Shown here piece by piece: positions 19,153-29,284 of a stretch of DNA of 64,000 nt. A program made the position numbers and the translations under genes. The notes beneath the pieces were generated by a model that saw nothing but the letters and a program-made list of their open reading frames with translations, was not told the origin of the DNA and searched no databases. This stretch comes from Microbulbifer variabilis ATCC 700307 (lineage in GTDB: Bacteria > Pseudomonadota > Gammaproteobacteria > Pseudomonadales > Cellvibrionaceae), in NCBI RefSeq assembly GCF_000380565.1, contig NZ_AQYJ01000019.1:1-64000 (forward strand), given 5' to 3'. The stretch's first letter is position 1; each line of letters opens with the position of its first letter.

Positions 19153-20130
19153 TCAGAGAGTAAGTAAATCCCTGGTTTCTGTAGCAATCTCCCTTTGTAG
19201 TTTTTCCAAACTTTTCTGCTTTTCGCGTAGAATTATTCTCGCGTTTTCCAAGGTAATTACCTGAAAACTAATTTTATCTAATGCGTTTAGTTGACCCAAT
19301 CTGTGGAGGTCTGCCCGGATGACATGGGCCAGCCGGGGATAACCACCGATAGTTTGTCCCTCTATAAAAGAAATGATGGGTTCACCATTCTCGGGAATTT
19401 GGATGCTCCCCGGATATAGACCGGACGAGATCATTTTCCCTGAAGTTTCAGTAAGAGCTTCACGACTAGGATTAATTGAGGGAGATAGGCGTATCCCCAT
19501 ACGGTTACTCTGAGCGGATACCTGAAAAGAGGTCCCGCTGAACTTTTCCATGATTTCCTGGCTAAAACTACCAGCTTCCGGGCCATGTACCACCCTTATT
19601 AGGGGGCGTAATTTATAATTGGGTTGAAGTTCACGTTTTAGTTTTGCAGGCCTAGCTGTCCAAGTATCTACGAAGCCAATTCTATCACCATTTTCAATGG
19701 CTCTATCATGATGTCCGCCAAAACCACTGATTAAATGGGTTGCAGTACTGCCTAAAATCATAGGGGTCGATATCTTTGCAGAAATACCTATATAAGCACG
19801 CATACCGCTGATAAGTTTAGAAAAATTCAGAATATCTCCACGTTTTACCTGGATAACCCTGTAATACTCAATGGCCCTGTTATTTAAAGATGTTTTGAAT
19901 TGCGCTCCGGTAATGGCTATTGAGACATCACAAGTGAACTCAATAAGGGGACCGGTCAAGGTAATTTCCAGCACAGGGTTATTTAATGGGTTGCCCAGTA
20001 ACATGTTTGCGAGTTTCATAGAGAGAGGATCTGCGGCCCCCCCAATGGGAATGCCATAGTGCATTAGGCCGGGACGGCCATAGTCCTGGATGCTAGTTTG
20101 TAACCCTGCCCGGATAAAGTGCATGCTCAT
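19153..20130 (-). CDS. pxpC: 5-oxoprolinase subunit PxpC (biotin-dependent carboxyltransferase-like)
   Basis: PxpC is one subunit of the bacterial ATP-dependent 5-oxoprolinase PxpABC, which opens pyroglutamate to glutamate in the cytosol. The 325-residue protein has the family opening TSIQDYGRPGLMHYGIPIGG near residues 13-32 and the core HGPEAGSF near 181-188 and FIEGQTIGGYPRLAHVI near 253-269. Its start overlaps the end of pxpB by four bases. The C-terminal tail has several extra charged residues (EKQKSLEKLQREI). Confidence 0.92.
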   Translation of the reverse strand: MSMHFIRAGLQTSIQDYGRPGLMHYGIPIGGAADPLSMKLANMLLGNPLNNPVLEITLTGPLIEFTCDVSIAITGAQFKTSLNNRAIEYYRVIQVKRGDILNFSKLISGMRAYIGISAKISTPMILGSTATHLISGFGGHHDRAIENGDRIGFVDTWTARPAKLKRELQPNYKLRPLIRVVHGPEAGSFSQEIMEKFSGTSFQVSAQSNRMGIRLSPSINPSREALTETSGKMISSGLYPGSIQIPENGEPIISFIEGQTIGGYPRLAHVIRADLHRLGQLNALDKISFQVITLENARIILREKQKSLEKLQREIATETRDLLTL

Positions 20131-20891
20131 GGATAGCTTTCCTTAGAGTATTTACACTGTACTTGCGGTGCTATGTCATTAAATTCTGACTCACTGATAG
20201 AGTAGAATTCGATGGTATCCAAGGGCTGGGCAATAAAGGGGGATGTATTGTAAGGCTGGAAGAGTTTGATAGGCGTTTGCCCAATAATTTGCCAACCACC
20301 TGGTGTGGCCTGTGGGTAGATCCCAGTCTGGCCGCCACCGATACCAACGGCACCTGCGGGAATGTGTAAGCGCGGCGCTTCTTTTCGCGGGCAATGTAGC
20401 TTGGGGTCCAGTCCACCCAAATATAAAAAACCGGGAGAAAAACCCAGCATATGCACTAAATAAACGGAAGTGCTATGTAGCTCAATAATTTCTTCAGGTG
20501 TTAGGCCTGTGTATTCGCTCACAGTAAGCATGTCTGGGGCAAAAGAATTTTCATAGCATACTGGAATGCGGATTACGCAGGGTTCTCTTTCCAGGAAGTG
20601 GGAGTTCGTGGCCTTTAAGAATTTTTTGGTCAGAGTTTTCACTTCCCGTGAAAGCGATTCGTCAAGATATAAAAGTGGATCAAAAGTAATAGTCAGGCAC
20701 TGGTAAGCGGGAATCAGATCGATAACTTTTAGGTCGTCCTGCTTGAGAATGTACTGTCGCAATCCAATTATATATCGACTAAGGAGTTCACTGGGTTCAG
20801 CTGAAAAGCGAATATCCAGCGCGCAATCCCCATTTGCAATGATGTCAAACTCGAGTTTTAGGAAACGCGGCTTTTCTTGGGTAGATATCAC
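20127..20891 (-). CDS. pxpB: 5-oxoprolinase subunit PxpB (KipI-like)
   Basis: PxpB corresponds to Bacillus KipI. The 254 residues carry the family core LHSTSVYLVHMLGFSPGFLYLGGL near 138-161 (given here in two overlapping parts: YLVHMLGFSPGF and GFLYLGGLD) and PAGAVGIGGGQTGIYP near 178-193, which forms the cyclophilin-like C-domain pocket. It overlaps both neighbours by four bases, so pxpA, pxpB and pxpC are translated as one coupled unit. A role as kinase inhibitor, known for Bacillus KipI, is not implied. Confidence 0.92.
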   Translation of the reverse strand: MISTQEKPRFLKLEFDIIANGDCALDIRFSAEPSELLSRYIIGLRQYILKQDDLKVIDLIPAYQCLTITFDPLLYLDESLSREVKTLTKKFLKATNSHFLEREPCVIRIPVCYENSFAPDMLTVSEYTGLTPEEIIELHSTSVYLVHMLGFSPGFLYLGGLDPKLHCPRKEAPRLHIPAGAVGIGGGQTGIYPQATPGGWQIIGQTPIKLFQPYNTSPFIAQPLDTIEFYSISESEFNDIAPQVQCKYSKESYP

Positions 20892-21637
20892 GAGCCGATA
20901 CTCAGCCCATGATGGTGTAGATGGTTGATCAGCCTCTGTGCAATATTAACCGCCTGGGGGTTGTCCCCATGTAAACATATTGTATCGACAGAAAATTTAA
21001 GGGGTGTGCCATGATAACTTGCAAATTTCTTTCCCTTAGCTAGCGCAACAGCCCGCTCAAGGCATAAATCTACGTTACTCAGTACGGAACCTGGCAGGGA
21101 GCGAGGCGCCAGTTTATCTGGAGTTAAATATTGCCGATCCATAAAGCCCTCTCGATAAAATATGCGGCCTTTCTCCTTGGCTATAACTTCCATTGCGCCA
21201 TTGGCTAAGCCGATAATTTTCAGAGAGGGATATTCTTCATTGAGTAAGGAGGTAATTTTTCGTGCTAGCACTATATCTGCTTCTGCATCGTTATATAGAG
21301 CTCCGTGCAGTTTAATATGATCGAGATGCGCTCCTACTTCCTGAGTAAGGCCTTGCAATAGTTCAAGTTGCTCGTATAAAGAGTCGAGCAACTGATTGAT
21401 GGAAATTTTTATTGATTTGCGCCCAAAATTTTCCCTATCAGGGTAGCTGGGGTGTGCGCCAACTTGTAACTGGTGTTTTCTTGCATTGATAACGGAGAGG
21501 CGCATTATCTCTAGGCTTCCCGCGTGCGCGCCACAGGCGATATTACAGCGGGAGATAAAGGGCATAAGTTGAGCATCCTTTTCACAGCTGGCTAGATCAA
21601 CACCTTCACCTAGATCGCAGTTGATATCAATATGCAC
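20888..21637 (-). CDS. pxpA: 5-oxoprolinase subunit PxpA (LamB/YcsF family)
   Basis: The 249-residue protein starts IDINCDLGEGVDLAS and continues with SRCNIACGAHAGS near residues 30-42, the metal-binding signature of the LamB/YcsF family. Further markers are VGAHPSYPDRENFGR and the HLDHIKLHGALYN segment. It is the first gene of the pxpABC unit. The family reaction is pyroglutamate cleavage with ATP together with PxpB and PxpC. The upstream gene on this strand ends 56 bases away, so independent transcription is possible but no promoter was identified. Confidence 0.93.
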   Translation of the reverse strand: MHIDINCDLGEGVDLASCEKDAQLMPFISRCNIACGAHAGSLEIMRLSVINARKHQLQVGAHPSYPDRENFGRKSIKISINQLLDSLYEQLELLQGLTQEVGAHLDHIKLHGALYNDAEADIVLARKITSLLNEEYPSLKIIGLANGAMEVIAKEKGRIFYREGFMDRQYLTPDKLAPRSLPGSVLSNVDLCLERAVALAKGKKFASYHGTPLKFSVDTICLHGDNPQAVNIAQRLINHLHHHGLSIGS

Positions 21638-21693
21638 AATGCTTGCCTCTGAAGTCTTAATTGGCGCCGCTTAAACAAATAGGTGCTGTTTTT

Positions 21694-22302
21694 TTATTTT
21701 TTATTATGGGGGCAATGTTTTACTTCAGAGGAAATTTGAACTCCCTTTGATTCGTAACAATCACCCAAGGGTGAGCAAAAGCATGCTTCAACTTCAATAT
21801 GGTTTCGAAGCATGTCGAGCTTTTCCCAGAGCGGGTCACTTGCCACTGTTCTTTGCAACGTTAAGAATTTTATAGATGCCTGAGCAGGAATGATGGCTTG
21901 TTCCAATATCACCGTGTTCAAACCGCTCTGGTTGGCAAGAATACTATCACCTTCTTTTTTAAGTTCACTTATAGCTTCATATAATTTCTTTTTTTCCTTG
22001 GCGCAGCAGCCGTCTAGAAAAGTATCTAAGTCAGGGTAGGTTTTATTTTGGTATGTGAACTCTAGGTTCTTTAGGATGGCAGGCCCTGCGCCGGCATTAT
22101 GCAATGCGAAAATTATAGTTGCTTTTTGAGTTGATCCGTCAAAGTTGCCTTGGTCAAATTTAACGACTGGCATCGTCATTACTCTGACCTGTTTATTAGC
22201 TGCTTTAGCTTGAAGATAAGTGGCGTAAAAAGAGGCTATAGAAATAAAGATGGCGCTTAGTGCAATTATTAAGTTGAGCCTTTCCTTATTAAGATATTTC
22301 AT
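21694..22302 (-). CDS. Hypothetical membrane-anchored protein with conserved Cys motifs
   Basis: A 202-residue protein of unknown family. One N-terminal membrane segment (residues 10-30, LIIALSAIFISIASFYATYL) is followed by a probably periplasmic domain beginning VVKFDQGNFD. That domain reads like a beta-sandwich (FALHNAGAGPAILKNLEFTY). Cysteines cluster in DGCCAKE, EACFCSPLGDCYE and VKHCPHN near the C-terminus. A truncated relative with the same cysteine pattern lies just upstream on this strand. The function is not known; disulfide or metal binding by the cysteines is inference. Confidence 0.75.
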   Translation of the reverse strand: MKYLNKERLNLIIALSAIFISIASFYATYLQAKAANKQVRVMTMPVVKFDQGNFDGSTQKATIIFALHNAGAGPAILKNLEFTYQNKTYPDLDTFLDGCCAKEKKKLYEAISELKKEGDSILANQSGLNTVILEQAIIPAQASIKFLTLQRTVASDPLWEKLDMLRNHIEVEACFCSPLGDCYESKGVQISSEVKHCPHNKK

Positions 22303-22443
22303 AATTATGTGCCTACAAGTCAGTCAGAACTGGAGTGCGCTCTGTTTGTTTTCTATAGTGGAAAATCGGCGCCATTTGCTAATAAATATGTTAGCTGTTT
22401 TGGTGGTTTTTTACTTTACAGCAAATAATGGCGTGTATAGGTG

Positions 22444-22842
22444 TTAATCTGTTGAGCAATGATCTACCTCTGCAGACATTTTTAGAGAATTTGATTGATA
22501 ACAATTTTCAAGTGGAGAGCAAAAATAGGAAGACACAGTAATGTTCCATCTTTCTTTGTTGAGTTTTTCCCATAGCTCAGCGGTTTCCTCTCCACGAGAG
22601 ACTGCAAGAAGCGTGTATTTGTCCTGTGCTGGAATTATAAATTCCCTTCTCTCTCCAGACCATATGGATCCATTCTTGGAGAGAGAATAGGAGGAATTAG
22701 ATTTAGCCTCTCTAATTTTCTGTCGCACTATCCTGAATTCTTCTTTGCAGCAGGCCTGTAGAAGCTCAAAGTAATTAGGATAGCTATTGCCACTATAATG
22801 GTATTCAATGGATTTCAGGATGCCGGTTTTTAGACTGGCACC
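22444..22842 (-). pseudogene. N-terminally truncated tandem copy of the Cys-motif gene
   Basis: An open frame of 132 codons runs from just after an in-frame TAG (22843-22845) to the TAA at 22444. Its translation aligns end to end with the C-terminal two thirds of the neighbouring 202-residue protein: GILKSIEYHY matches AILKNLEFTY, QACCKEE matches DGCCAKE, FCSPLENCYQS matches FCSPLGDCYES, and both end near a late HC. The membrane anchor and the start are missing, and the frame begins within 14 bases of the uvrA stop. A shorter product from an internal GTG at 22728 cannot be ruled out, but no export signal would be left. Confidence 0.75.
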
Positions 22843-22855
22843 CTATCTTACTTAA

Positions 22856-25681
22856 CTAACTAAGCATCGGTTTCAGAAAACGTCCGGTATGGGAAACTTT
22901 TATTTCAGCAACTTCCTCAGGTGTCCCAGCAGCGATGATCTGCCCACCGCCTGAACCGCCCTCGGGGCCCAGGTCTACGATCCAGTCTGCAGTTTTGATA
23001 ACGTCTAAATTGTGTTCTATTACAACTATCGTATTACCATGGTCGCGCAGGCGGTGCAGAACATCCAATAACAGTTGGATATCGGCAAAGTGTAGGCCGG
23101 TTGTGGGCTCGTCGAGGATATATAAGGTTTGCCCTGTATCTCGCTTGGAGAGTTCGCGGGATAGTTTCACTCGCTGGGCTTCACCGCCGGAGAGCGTGGT
23201 GGCTGCCTGGCCGAGCTTGATATAGGAGAGGCCTACATCCATTAGGGTTTGTAATTTTTTGGCGATTACCGGCACGGGATCAAAAAACCCCCGAGCATCT
23301 TCTACTGTCATCTCCAGCACTTCGTGGATATTCTTGCCTTTGTAGTGTACTTCCAAGGTTTCACGGTTATAGCGTTTACCATGGCAGGTATCACAGGGTA
23401 CATAGATATCTGGTAAGAAATGCATTTCCACCTTGATCACGCCGTCACCCTGACAGGCCTCGCAGCGCCCGCCCTTAACATTAAAGCTGAAACGTCCAGG
23501 CTTATAGCCGCGTGAACGAGCTTCTTGGGTGCCGGCAAACAGATCGCGAATTGGAGTGAAGATGCCGGTGTAGGTAGCCGGATTGGACCTTGGGGTACGC
23601 CCGATGGGGCTTTGGTCTATATCCACGCACTTGTCGAAGTGTTCCAGCCCATGGACAGCCTTGTAAGGGGAGGCCTTTAGGGTGGTGGCCTTGTTGAGGG
23701 CAGTGGCAGCAAGCGGATACAAGGTGGTGTTAATTAACGTGGACTTGCCGGAGCCTGAAACACCCGTGATACAGGTAAATAGCCCAACGGGAATCTCTAA
23801 GTCAACATTCTGCAAGTTGTTACCGCTGGCTCCTTCGAGTCGCAGAACATAATCGGGGGCAGGGATGTAACGCTCTTCTGGTACGGCAATTTTCTTTTTA
23901 CCTGACAGGTATTGGCCGGTTAGGGATTTCTTGCACCTGGCAATCTTATCAGCGGTGCCAGCCGCGACCACTTCGCCACCATGAACGCCGGCACCGGGGC
24001 CGATATCGACAATAAAATCGGCACTGCGAATGGCGTCTTCGTCGTGCTCAACAACGATTACGGTATTACCAATATCACGGAGGTGGGTAAGTGTATTCAG
24101 TAAGCGCTCATTATCCCTCTGGTGTAGACCGATGGAGGGCTCGTCGAGGATATACATTACGCCGACAAGGCCGGCACCGATCTGACTGGCGAGGCGGATC
24201 CGTTGTGCCTCACCGCCGGATAGGGTTTCTGCACTGCGGTTCAGAGTCAGGTAGTTCAGACCTACATCTACAAGGAAGCGAAAGCGGTCTCGCAGCTCTT
24301 TAAGAATCTTATCGGCGATCTCTTTCTGTGCGCCTTTGAAGGTCAGTTCGTGGTCGAAATAATCAAAGGCGTCGCCAACGGGTAACTCGGTAATCTGCGC
24401 CAGTGTACGGTTATCCACAAATACATGTCGAGCCTCACGGCGCAAACGGGTGCCGTGACACTCAGGGCACTTTTGTGTGCTCAAGTATTTAGCCAGCTCT
24501 TCGCGTACAGACTGGGATTCTGTATCCCTATAGCGGCGCTGGAAGTTGGGGATAATCCCCTCGAAGGTATGCTGGCGCACGGTGACATCACCGCGATCAT
24601 TGACATAGCTGAAATCGATTTCCTCATCGCCACTACCCTGCAGGATAATTCTGCGATGGGTTTTACGAAGCTTTTTCCAGGGTTTGTCGAGGTCGAATCC
24701 GTAATGTTCGGCGAGGGAGTCGAGCATATGGTAGTAATAGATATTGCGTCGGTCCCAGCCGCGAATGGCGCCCTCGGAGATACTGCTTTCCTGGTCGAGA
24801 ATCACCTTGTCTTCATCGAAGAACTGCTTGACTCCCAGGCCGTCACAGCTGGGACAAGCACCGGCAGGATTGTTAAAGGAGAACAGGCGTGGCTCCAGCT
24901 CATCCAGTGAGTAGTCACATACTGGACAGGCATGGCGGGCTGAAAAGAGGCGGTCTTCCTGGTCACCATCCATAAAGCTGATGGAAGCGATACCATCAGT
25001 GAGATTTAAAGCGGTCTCGAAGGATTCAGCCAGGCGCAATTGCAGGTCTTCACGTACCTTAAAGCGATCTACCACCACCTCAATGGTGTGCTTGCGGCGC
25101 TTATCCAGCTTGGGGGTATCGTCCAGGTCGCAGATAAGCCCATCGATACGTGCACGTACAAATCCGTCTCGACGCAGCTGCTCGAACACATGTTGATGCT
25201 CGCCTTTGCGATCGCGAACCACAGGTGCCAATAACATGATCTTGCTGCCTTCTGGCAGGGCTAATACCTGGTCCACCATCTGGCTAACAGTTTGGGCCTG
25301 GAGTGGCTCATTGTGCTCCGGGCAGCGAGGCTCACCTACCCGGGCAAATAATAGCCTTAGATAGTCGTAAATTTCAGTGATGGTACCCACTGTAGAGCGC
25401 GGATTGTGGGAGGTGGACTTCTGCTCAATGGAGATGGCAGGAGACAGGCCCTCTACGGTATCCACGTCGGGCTTTTCCATCATCGATAGGAACTGACGCG
25501 CATAAGTGGAGAGAGACTCAACATAACGGCGCTGGCCCTCTGCGTAGAGAGTATCAAATGCCAGGGAGGATTTACCGGAACCAGACAGTCCGGTTATCAC
25601 GATCAGCTTGTCGCGGGGAATGTCGAGATCGATATTCTTCAGGTTGTGGGTGCGCGCACCCCTTACATAAATCGTGTCCAC
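22856..25681 (-). CDS. uvrA: Excinuclease ABC subunit A
   Basis: UvrA is the damage-recognition ATPase of nucleotide excision repair, forming UvrA2-UvrB. The 941 residues hold two ABC ATPase halves, with Walker A motifs GLSGSGKSS near residue 31 and GVSGSGKST near 640, and two LSGGEAQR signatures. There are two zinc modules: CPVC with CPSC in the first half, CEAC with CDTC in the second. It is divergent from manC across a 159-base gap. A CTG-N10-CAG LexA box was looked for there and not found. Confidence 0.98.
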   Translation of the reverse strand: MDTIYVRGARTHNLKNIDLDIPRDKLIVITGLSGSGKSSLAFDTLYAEGQRRYVESLSTYARQFLSMMEKPDVDTVEGLSPAISIEQKSTSHNPRSTVGTITEIYDYLRLLFARVGEPRCPEHNEPLQAQTVSQMVDQVLALPEGSKIMLLAPVVRDRKGEHQHVFEQLRRDGFVRARIDGLICDLDDTPKLDKRRKHTIEVVVDRFKVREDLQLRLAESFETALNLTDGIASISFMDGDQEDRLFSARHACPVCDYSLDELEPRLFSFNNPAGACPSCDGLGVKQFFDEDKVILDQESSISEGAIRGWDRRNIYYYHMLDSLAEHYGFDLDKPWKKLRKTHRRIILQGSGDEEIDFSYVNDRGDVTVRQHTFEGIIPNFQRRYRDTESQSVREELAKYLSTQKCPECHGTRLRREARHVFVDNRTLAQITELPVGDAFDYFDHELTFKGAQKEIADKILKELRDRFRFLVDVGLNYLTLNRSAETLSGGEAQRIRLASQIGAGLVGVMYILDEPSIGLHQRDNERLLNTLTHLRDIGNTVIVVEHDEDAIRSADFIVDIGPGAGVHGGEVVAAGTADKIARCKKSLTGQYLSGKKKIAVPEERYIPAPDYVLRLEGASGNNLQNVDLEIPVGLFTCITGVSGSGKSTLINTTLYPLAATALNKATTLKASPYKAVHGLEHFDKCVDIDQSPIGRTPRSNPATYTGIFTPIRDLFAGTQEARSRGYKPGRFSFNVKGGRCEACQGDGVIKVEMHFLPDIYVPCDTCHGKRYNRETLEVHYKGKNIHEVLEMTVEDARGFFDPVPVIAKKLQTLMDVGLSYIKLGQAATTLSGGEAQRVKLSRELSKRDTGQTLYILDEPTTGLHFADIQLLLDVLHRLRDHGNTIVVIEHNLDVIKTADWIVDLGPEGGSGGGQIIAAGTPEEVAEIKVSHTGRFLKPMLS

Positions 25682-25840
25682 GCTCTACCTATCTACTGAT
25701 AATACTGGGCCGGACTTCGAACTTGTTACGCTCAGGGCGATCACAACTGCGGTGCCGGAAAAACAGCCAAGTATAAACTCGCTATCCGATGTGCCAAAAT
25801 CGTCTGCCGCAAATATCCAACAGCCAAGCAGATTGAATTG

Positions 25841-27247
25841 ATGATTCCCGTAATTCTCTGTGGCGGCACAGGTTCTCGTCTGTGGCCGCTCTCCCGTGAA
25901 GCCTACCCAAAGCAATTTTTACCTTTAATTGGTAGCGAGACCATGTTGCAGGCTACGGTGCGGCGCTTGGAGGGAATACAGCAGCTGCAGGCCCCCATTT
26001 TGGTGTGCAATGAGGAGCACCGCTTTGCAGCTGCAGAGCAATTACAGGAGATCGGCCATGGAACTCAGTCTATCCTGCTGGAGCCCTGTGCGCGCAATAC
26101 GGCGCCGGCTATCGCTCTTGCGGCTTTAGCGGCTCTGGAGGGTGGTGATGACCCGTTGCTATTAGTATTGCCGGCGGATCATGCTGTGGCTGATGTCACG
26201 ACTTTCCAAGAGGCTGTGCAATCGGCAAGTGCCTTGGCGGAGCAAGGGCACCTGGTAACATTTGGAATTGTGCCAACACGTGCTGAAACGGGATATGGCT
26301 ATATTCGCCGTGGAGAGCTCTTGACAGCAAAGGCCTGGAAAGTGGCGGAATTTGTCGAGAAGCCTGACTCCGAGACGGCTGAGTCTTATCTGGCAGGAGG
26401 TGAGCATTGCTGGAACAGTGGCATGTTCTTATTTCGCGCTTCCCGTTACCTGGAAGAGCTGGGGCAGCACCGTGGAGATATACTCACCGCCTGCCGAGAA
26501 GCCTATAAAGGTGCTGTTAGGGATTTAGACTTTACACGTGTGAATAAAGTCGCTTTTGCTGCCTGTGCTGATGAGTCCGTGGATTATGCGGTGATGGAGC
26601 TCACTGAATCTGCCGCGGTGGTGCCAATGGATGCGGGCTGGAGCGACGTAGGTTCTTGGCTCGGACTCTGGGAACTGGCAGAACGGGATACCGATGACAA
26701 TCTGCTACATGGAGATATCCTGCTGGAAGAGAGTGAGGGTTGCCTAGTGCGATCAGAGAGCCGTTTGGTAAGCCTGTTGGGAGTGAAGGATCTGATAGTT
26801 GTAGACACTGATGATGCTTTGCTGATCGCTGAAAAACAGCGGGTTCAGGAGGTTAAGAAGCTGGTTAGCAGTCTCAAGCGCTCTGGCCGCAGCGAGGCCC
26901 AGCGCCATCGCAAAGTCTATCGTCCCTGGGGCTATTACGACTCTATTGATGCCGGACCGCGCTTCCAGGTCAAGCGTATTGTAGTTAAGCCGGGACAGCA
27001 GTTGTCCTTGCAGATGCACCACCACCGCGCCGAGCATTGGATCGTAGTGCGGGGTACCGCCAAGGTAACTCGTGGTGAAGAAGAGCTGTTGATCACAGAA
27101 AATCAGTCCACTTACATCCCCTTGGGGGTGGTGCACAGATTGGAAAACCCTGGAACCATTCCCCTGGAATTAATTGAAGTCCAATCCGGCAGTTATCTTG
27201 GAGAGGACGATATAGTCCGCTTTGATGATGACTATGGTCGCGGTTAG
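25841..27247 (+). CDS. manC: Mannose-1-phosphate guanylyltransferase / mannose-6-phosphate isomerase
   Basis: A bifunctional enzyme of GDP-mannose synthesis. The N-terminal nucleotidyltransferase domain shows [19 protein letters not shown] near residues 8-26 and the FVEKPD loop. The C-terminal cupin (type II PMI) domain shows [18 protein letters not shown] near 387-404. The length (468 residues) fits ManC/AlgA. The ATG at 25841 is chosen over an overlapping TTG; the ribosome-binding site is poor. It is placed between uvrA and the MFS gene, which in Pseudomonas-type genomes are next to each other. A phosphomannomutase lies about 6 kb further on. Confidence 0.93.
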   Translation: MIPVILCGGTGSRLWPLSREAYPKQFLPLIGSETMLQATVRRLEGIQQLQAPILVCNEEHRFAAAEQLQEIGHGTQSILLEPCARNTAPAIALAALAALEGGDDPLLLVLPADHAVADVTTFQEAVQSASALAEQGHLVTFGIVPTRAETGYGYIRRGELLTAKAWKVAEFVEKPDSETAESYLAGGEHCWNSGMFLFRASRYLEELGQHRGDILTACREAYKGAVRDLDFTRVNKVAFAACADESVDYAVMELTESAAVVPMDAGWSDVGSWLGLWELAERDTDDNLLHGDILLEESEGCLVRSESRLVSLLGVKDLIVVDTDDALLIAEKQRVQEVKKLVSSLKRSGRSEAQRHRKVYRPWGYYDSIDAGPRFQVKRIVVKPGQQLSLQMHHHRAEHWIVVRGTAKVTRGEEELLITENQSTYIPLGVVHRLENPGTIPLELIEVQSGSYLGEDDIVRFDDDYGRG

Positions 27248-27337
27248 AAAAGCCCGAAAGTTGTACGCCTTCCACTACAGCCTGGCGGCTGCTCGCTGTA
27301 CAATGCGCGCCCAATTTAACGCTGTTCCGGGAACTGC

Positions 27338-28519
27338 ATGAATTCCATTGAGCGCCGGGCCCTGGGCGGGCTGGCTTCCCTTTATGTCTTTCGCATGCTC
27401 GGCCTGTTTATGGTATTGCCGGTTCTCACAATTTACGGTGAGGGTTATCGCGATAGCACACCGATGCTATTGGGATTGGCGATGGGCGCCTATGGGCTGA
27501 GCCAGGCACTGTTACAGATTCCTTTGGGCCTTCTGTCCGACCGCTGGGGACGTAAGCCTGTTATTTATACTGGCCTCGCGGTTTTTGCCTTAGGCAGTGT
27601 TATTGCCGCGCAGACAGACTCTGTTTATGGCCTGATTGTGGGTAGGATTCTACAGGGATGTGGAGCGATTGCCGCAGCAGTGATGGCGCTGGTTGCTGAT
27701 CTCACCCGGGATGAGAAGCGAGGCATTGCCATGGCTATCATAGGGGCCTCTATAGGGGTGGCATTTATGCTGGCGGTAATATTGGGCCCTGCTCTCGCGG
27801 GAGCAGGGGGACTCCCGGTTATCTTCTGGGTGACAGCAGGGCTGGCAATTCTGGGGATGTTGCTGGTCTGGCGAGTGGTGCCCACTCCCCAGGTGGCAAG
27901 GCGCCCAGCGGTTTTCAGCGGTGGTTTTCGTAAGGTTTTGGTTAGTGGCCTTACCTGGAGATTGGTTTCAGGAGCGTTTTTTTCTCATCTCTTATTAACA
28001 GCTATGTTTGTCGCCCTTCCATTGGTGTTGGTCGACAGGCTTGGCTGGCCGGCGGGAGAGCATTGGAAACTATATGGCCCGCTGATGCTGGGTACTTTTA
28101 TCCTGATGCTGCCTCTGATGCGGGCGGCAGAGCGCAGCGATAGAGTGGGGCTCGCTTTGAATTTTGCCTGTGTTGCCCTGGTGGGGGGGAGCGCGGCATT
28201 GCTGCCTATAAATGGCCCCGTAGCTGTTGTGCTGCTGCTAGGTATTTTCTTTACTGGTTTTAACCTGCTTGAAGCTCTGTTGCCAGCCCAGCTGACTCGC
28301 AAAGCACCTGAGAATGCCCGTGGCGCAGCTTCAGGGCTCTATGCCACACTGCAGTTTTTCGGCACTTTTGTAGGCGGTAGTCTGGGGGGATACCTTTTTG
28401 GCCTTGGGGGTGCCAGTGCCGTAGCATGGCTCGGTTTTTCCGTTCTGTCTGTTTGGATTCTGCTTTGGTGGTTGTTGCGGGAGCGGGAGCCAAAAGCTCG
28501 AGAGGGTAGTGCTTACTAA
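27338..28519 (+). CDS. MFS transporter (YajR-like, without C-terminal domain)
   Basis: A 393-residue major facilitator with about 12 membrane segments. Motif A is visible in LLSDRWGRKPVIYTG near residues 64-78, and LGRILQG-like VGRILQGCGAIAAAVMALV follows in segment 4. It resembles E. coli YajR, but ends with a short basic tail (REREPKAREGSAY) and lacks YajR's cytosolic ferredoxin-like domain. The substrate is unknown. The uvrA / MFS / ssb arrangement is conserved in Pseudomonas relatives, which suggests ancient neighbourhood rather than transfer. Confidence 0.85.
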   Translation: MNSIERRALGGLASLYVFRMLGLFMVLPVLTIYGEGYRDSTPMLLGLAMGAYGLSQALLQIPLGLLSDRWGRKPVIYTGLAVFALGSVIAAQTDSVYGLIVGRILQGCGAIAAAVMALVADLTRDEKRGIAMAIIGASIGVAFMLAVILGPALAGAGGLPVIFWVTAGLAILGMLLVWRVVPTPQVARRPAVFSGGFRKVLVSGLTWRLVSGAFFSHLLLTAMFVALPLVLVDRLGWPAGEHWKLYGPLMLGTFILMLPLMRAAERSDRVGLALNFACVALVGGSAALLPINGPVAVVLLLGIFFTGFNLLEALLPAQLTRKAPENARGAASGLYATLQFFGTFVGGSLGGYLFGLGGASAVAWLGFSVLSVWILLWWLLREREPKAREGSAY

Positions 28520-28666
28520 CTGGTAGTGTCTGTTGTATGCTGCTGGATAAAAATACACTGGTCGCCAATCTGGGCGGTCGCGCATGGTTGGTGTGAGTCA
28601 CCTCACATCTTAAATATTGAATGATTATTGCCTGGGTAGGACCTGGGTCGAAGAGAGGAGAGGGCC

Positions 28667-29275
28667 ATGGCCAGGGGGATCAACAAAGTAATTCTGATTG
28701 GTAATTTGGGTAATGATCCAGAGACCAAATATATGCCGAGTGGCGGTGCGGTCACTAATGTGAGCTTGGCAACCAGTGAGAGCTGGAAGGACAAGCAGAC
28801 CGGTCAGCAGCAGGAGCGCACTGAGTGGCACCGGGTGGTATTCTTTAACCGCCTGGCCGAGATTGCCGGTGAGTACCTGCGCAAAGGCTCTAAGGTGTAC
28901 ATTGAGGGCTCTCTGCGCACCCGCAAATGGCAAGATAAGAATACTGGTCAGGACCGTTACACTACCGAGATTGTTGCCAGTGAAATGCAGATGCTCGACG
29001 GCCGTGGGGAGCAAGGAGGTTTCGGACAGGGTATGGGTGGTGCCGGAATGGGTGCTGCTGGCATGAGCGGCCAATCTATGGGCGGTAGCCAGGGTGGCTA
29101 CGAGCAACAACAGAGTGGTTTCCAGGGCGGTTATCAGCAGGGAGGTCAGGATTCCTTTGCTCAGGGGCGCACGGCGCCATCACCAATGGCACCGTCCAGC
29201 AAACCGCAGCCGCAGCCTAACCAGGGGCCAGCGGGTGGTTTCGATAACAGCTTTGACGACGATATTCCCTTCTAA
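28667..29275 (+). CDS. ssb: Single-stranded DNA-binding protein
   Basis: SSB coats single-stranded DNA in replication, recombination and repair. The OB-fold domain covers residues 1-110 ([40 protein letters not shown]). It is followed by a Gly/Gln/Met-rich linker (near residues 115-185) and the acidic tip FDDDIPF that docks partner proteins. The 202-residue length is above the E. coli 178 because of the linker. GAGGAGAGGG precedes the start. It is followed after nine bases by an SDR-like gene. Confidence 0.97.
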   Translation: MARGINKVILIGNLGNDPETKYMPSGGAVTNVSLATSESWKDKQTGQQQERTEWHRVVFFNRLAEIAGEYLRKGSKVYIEGSLRTRKWQDKNTGQDRYTTEIVASEMQMLDGRGEQGGFGQGMGGAGMGAAGMSGQSMGGSQGGYEQQQSGFQGGYQQGGQDSFAQGRTAPSPMAPSSKPQPQPNQGPAGGFDNSFDDDIPF

Positions 29276-29284
29276 GCCCATCCA

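Noticed and set aside
25682-25840. LexA (SOS) box between uvrA and manC
   Set aside because: No CTG-N10-CAG arrangement was found in the gap, so SOS control of uvrA is not supported by this sequence.
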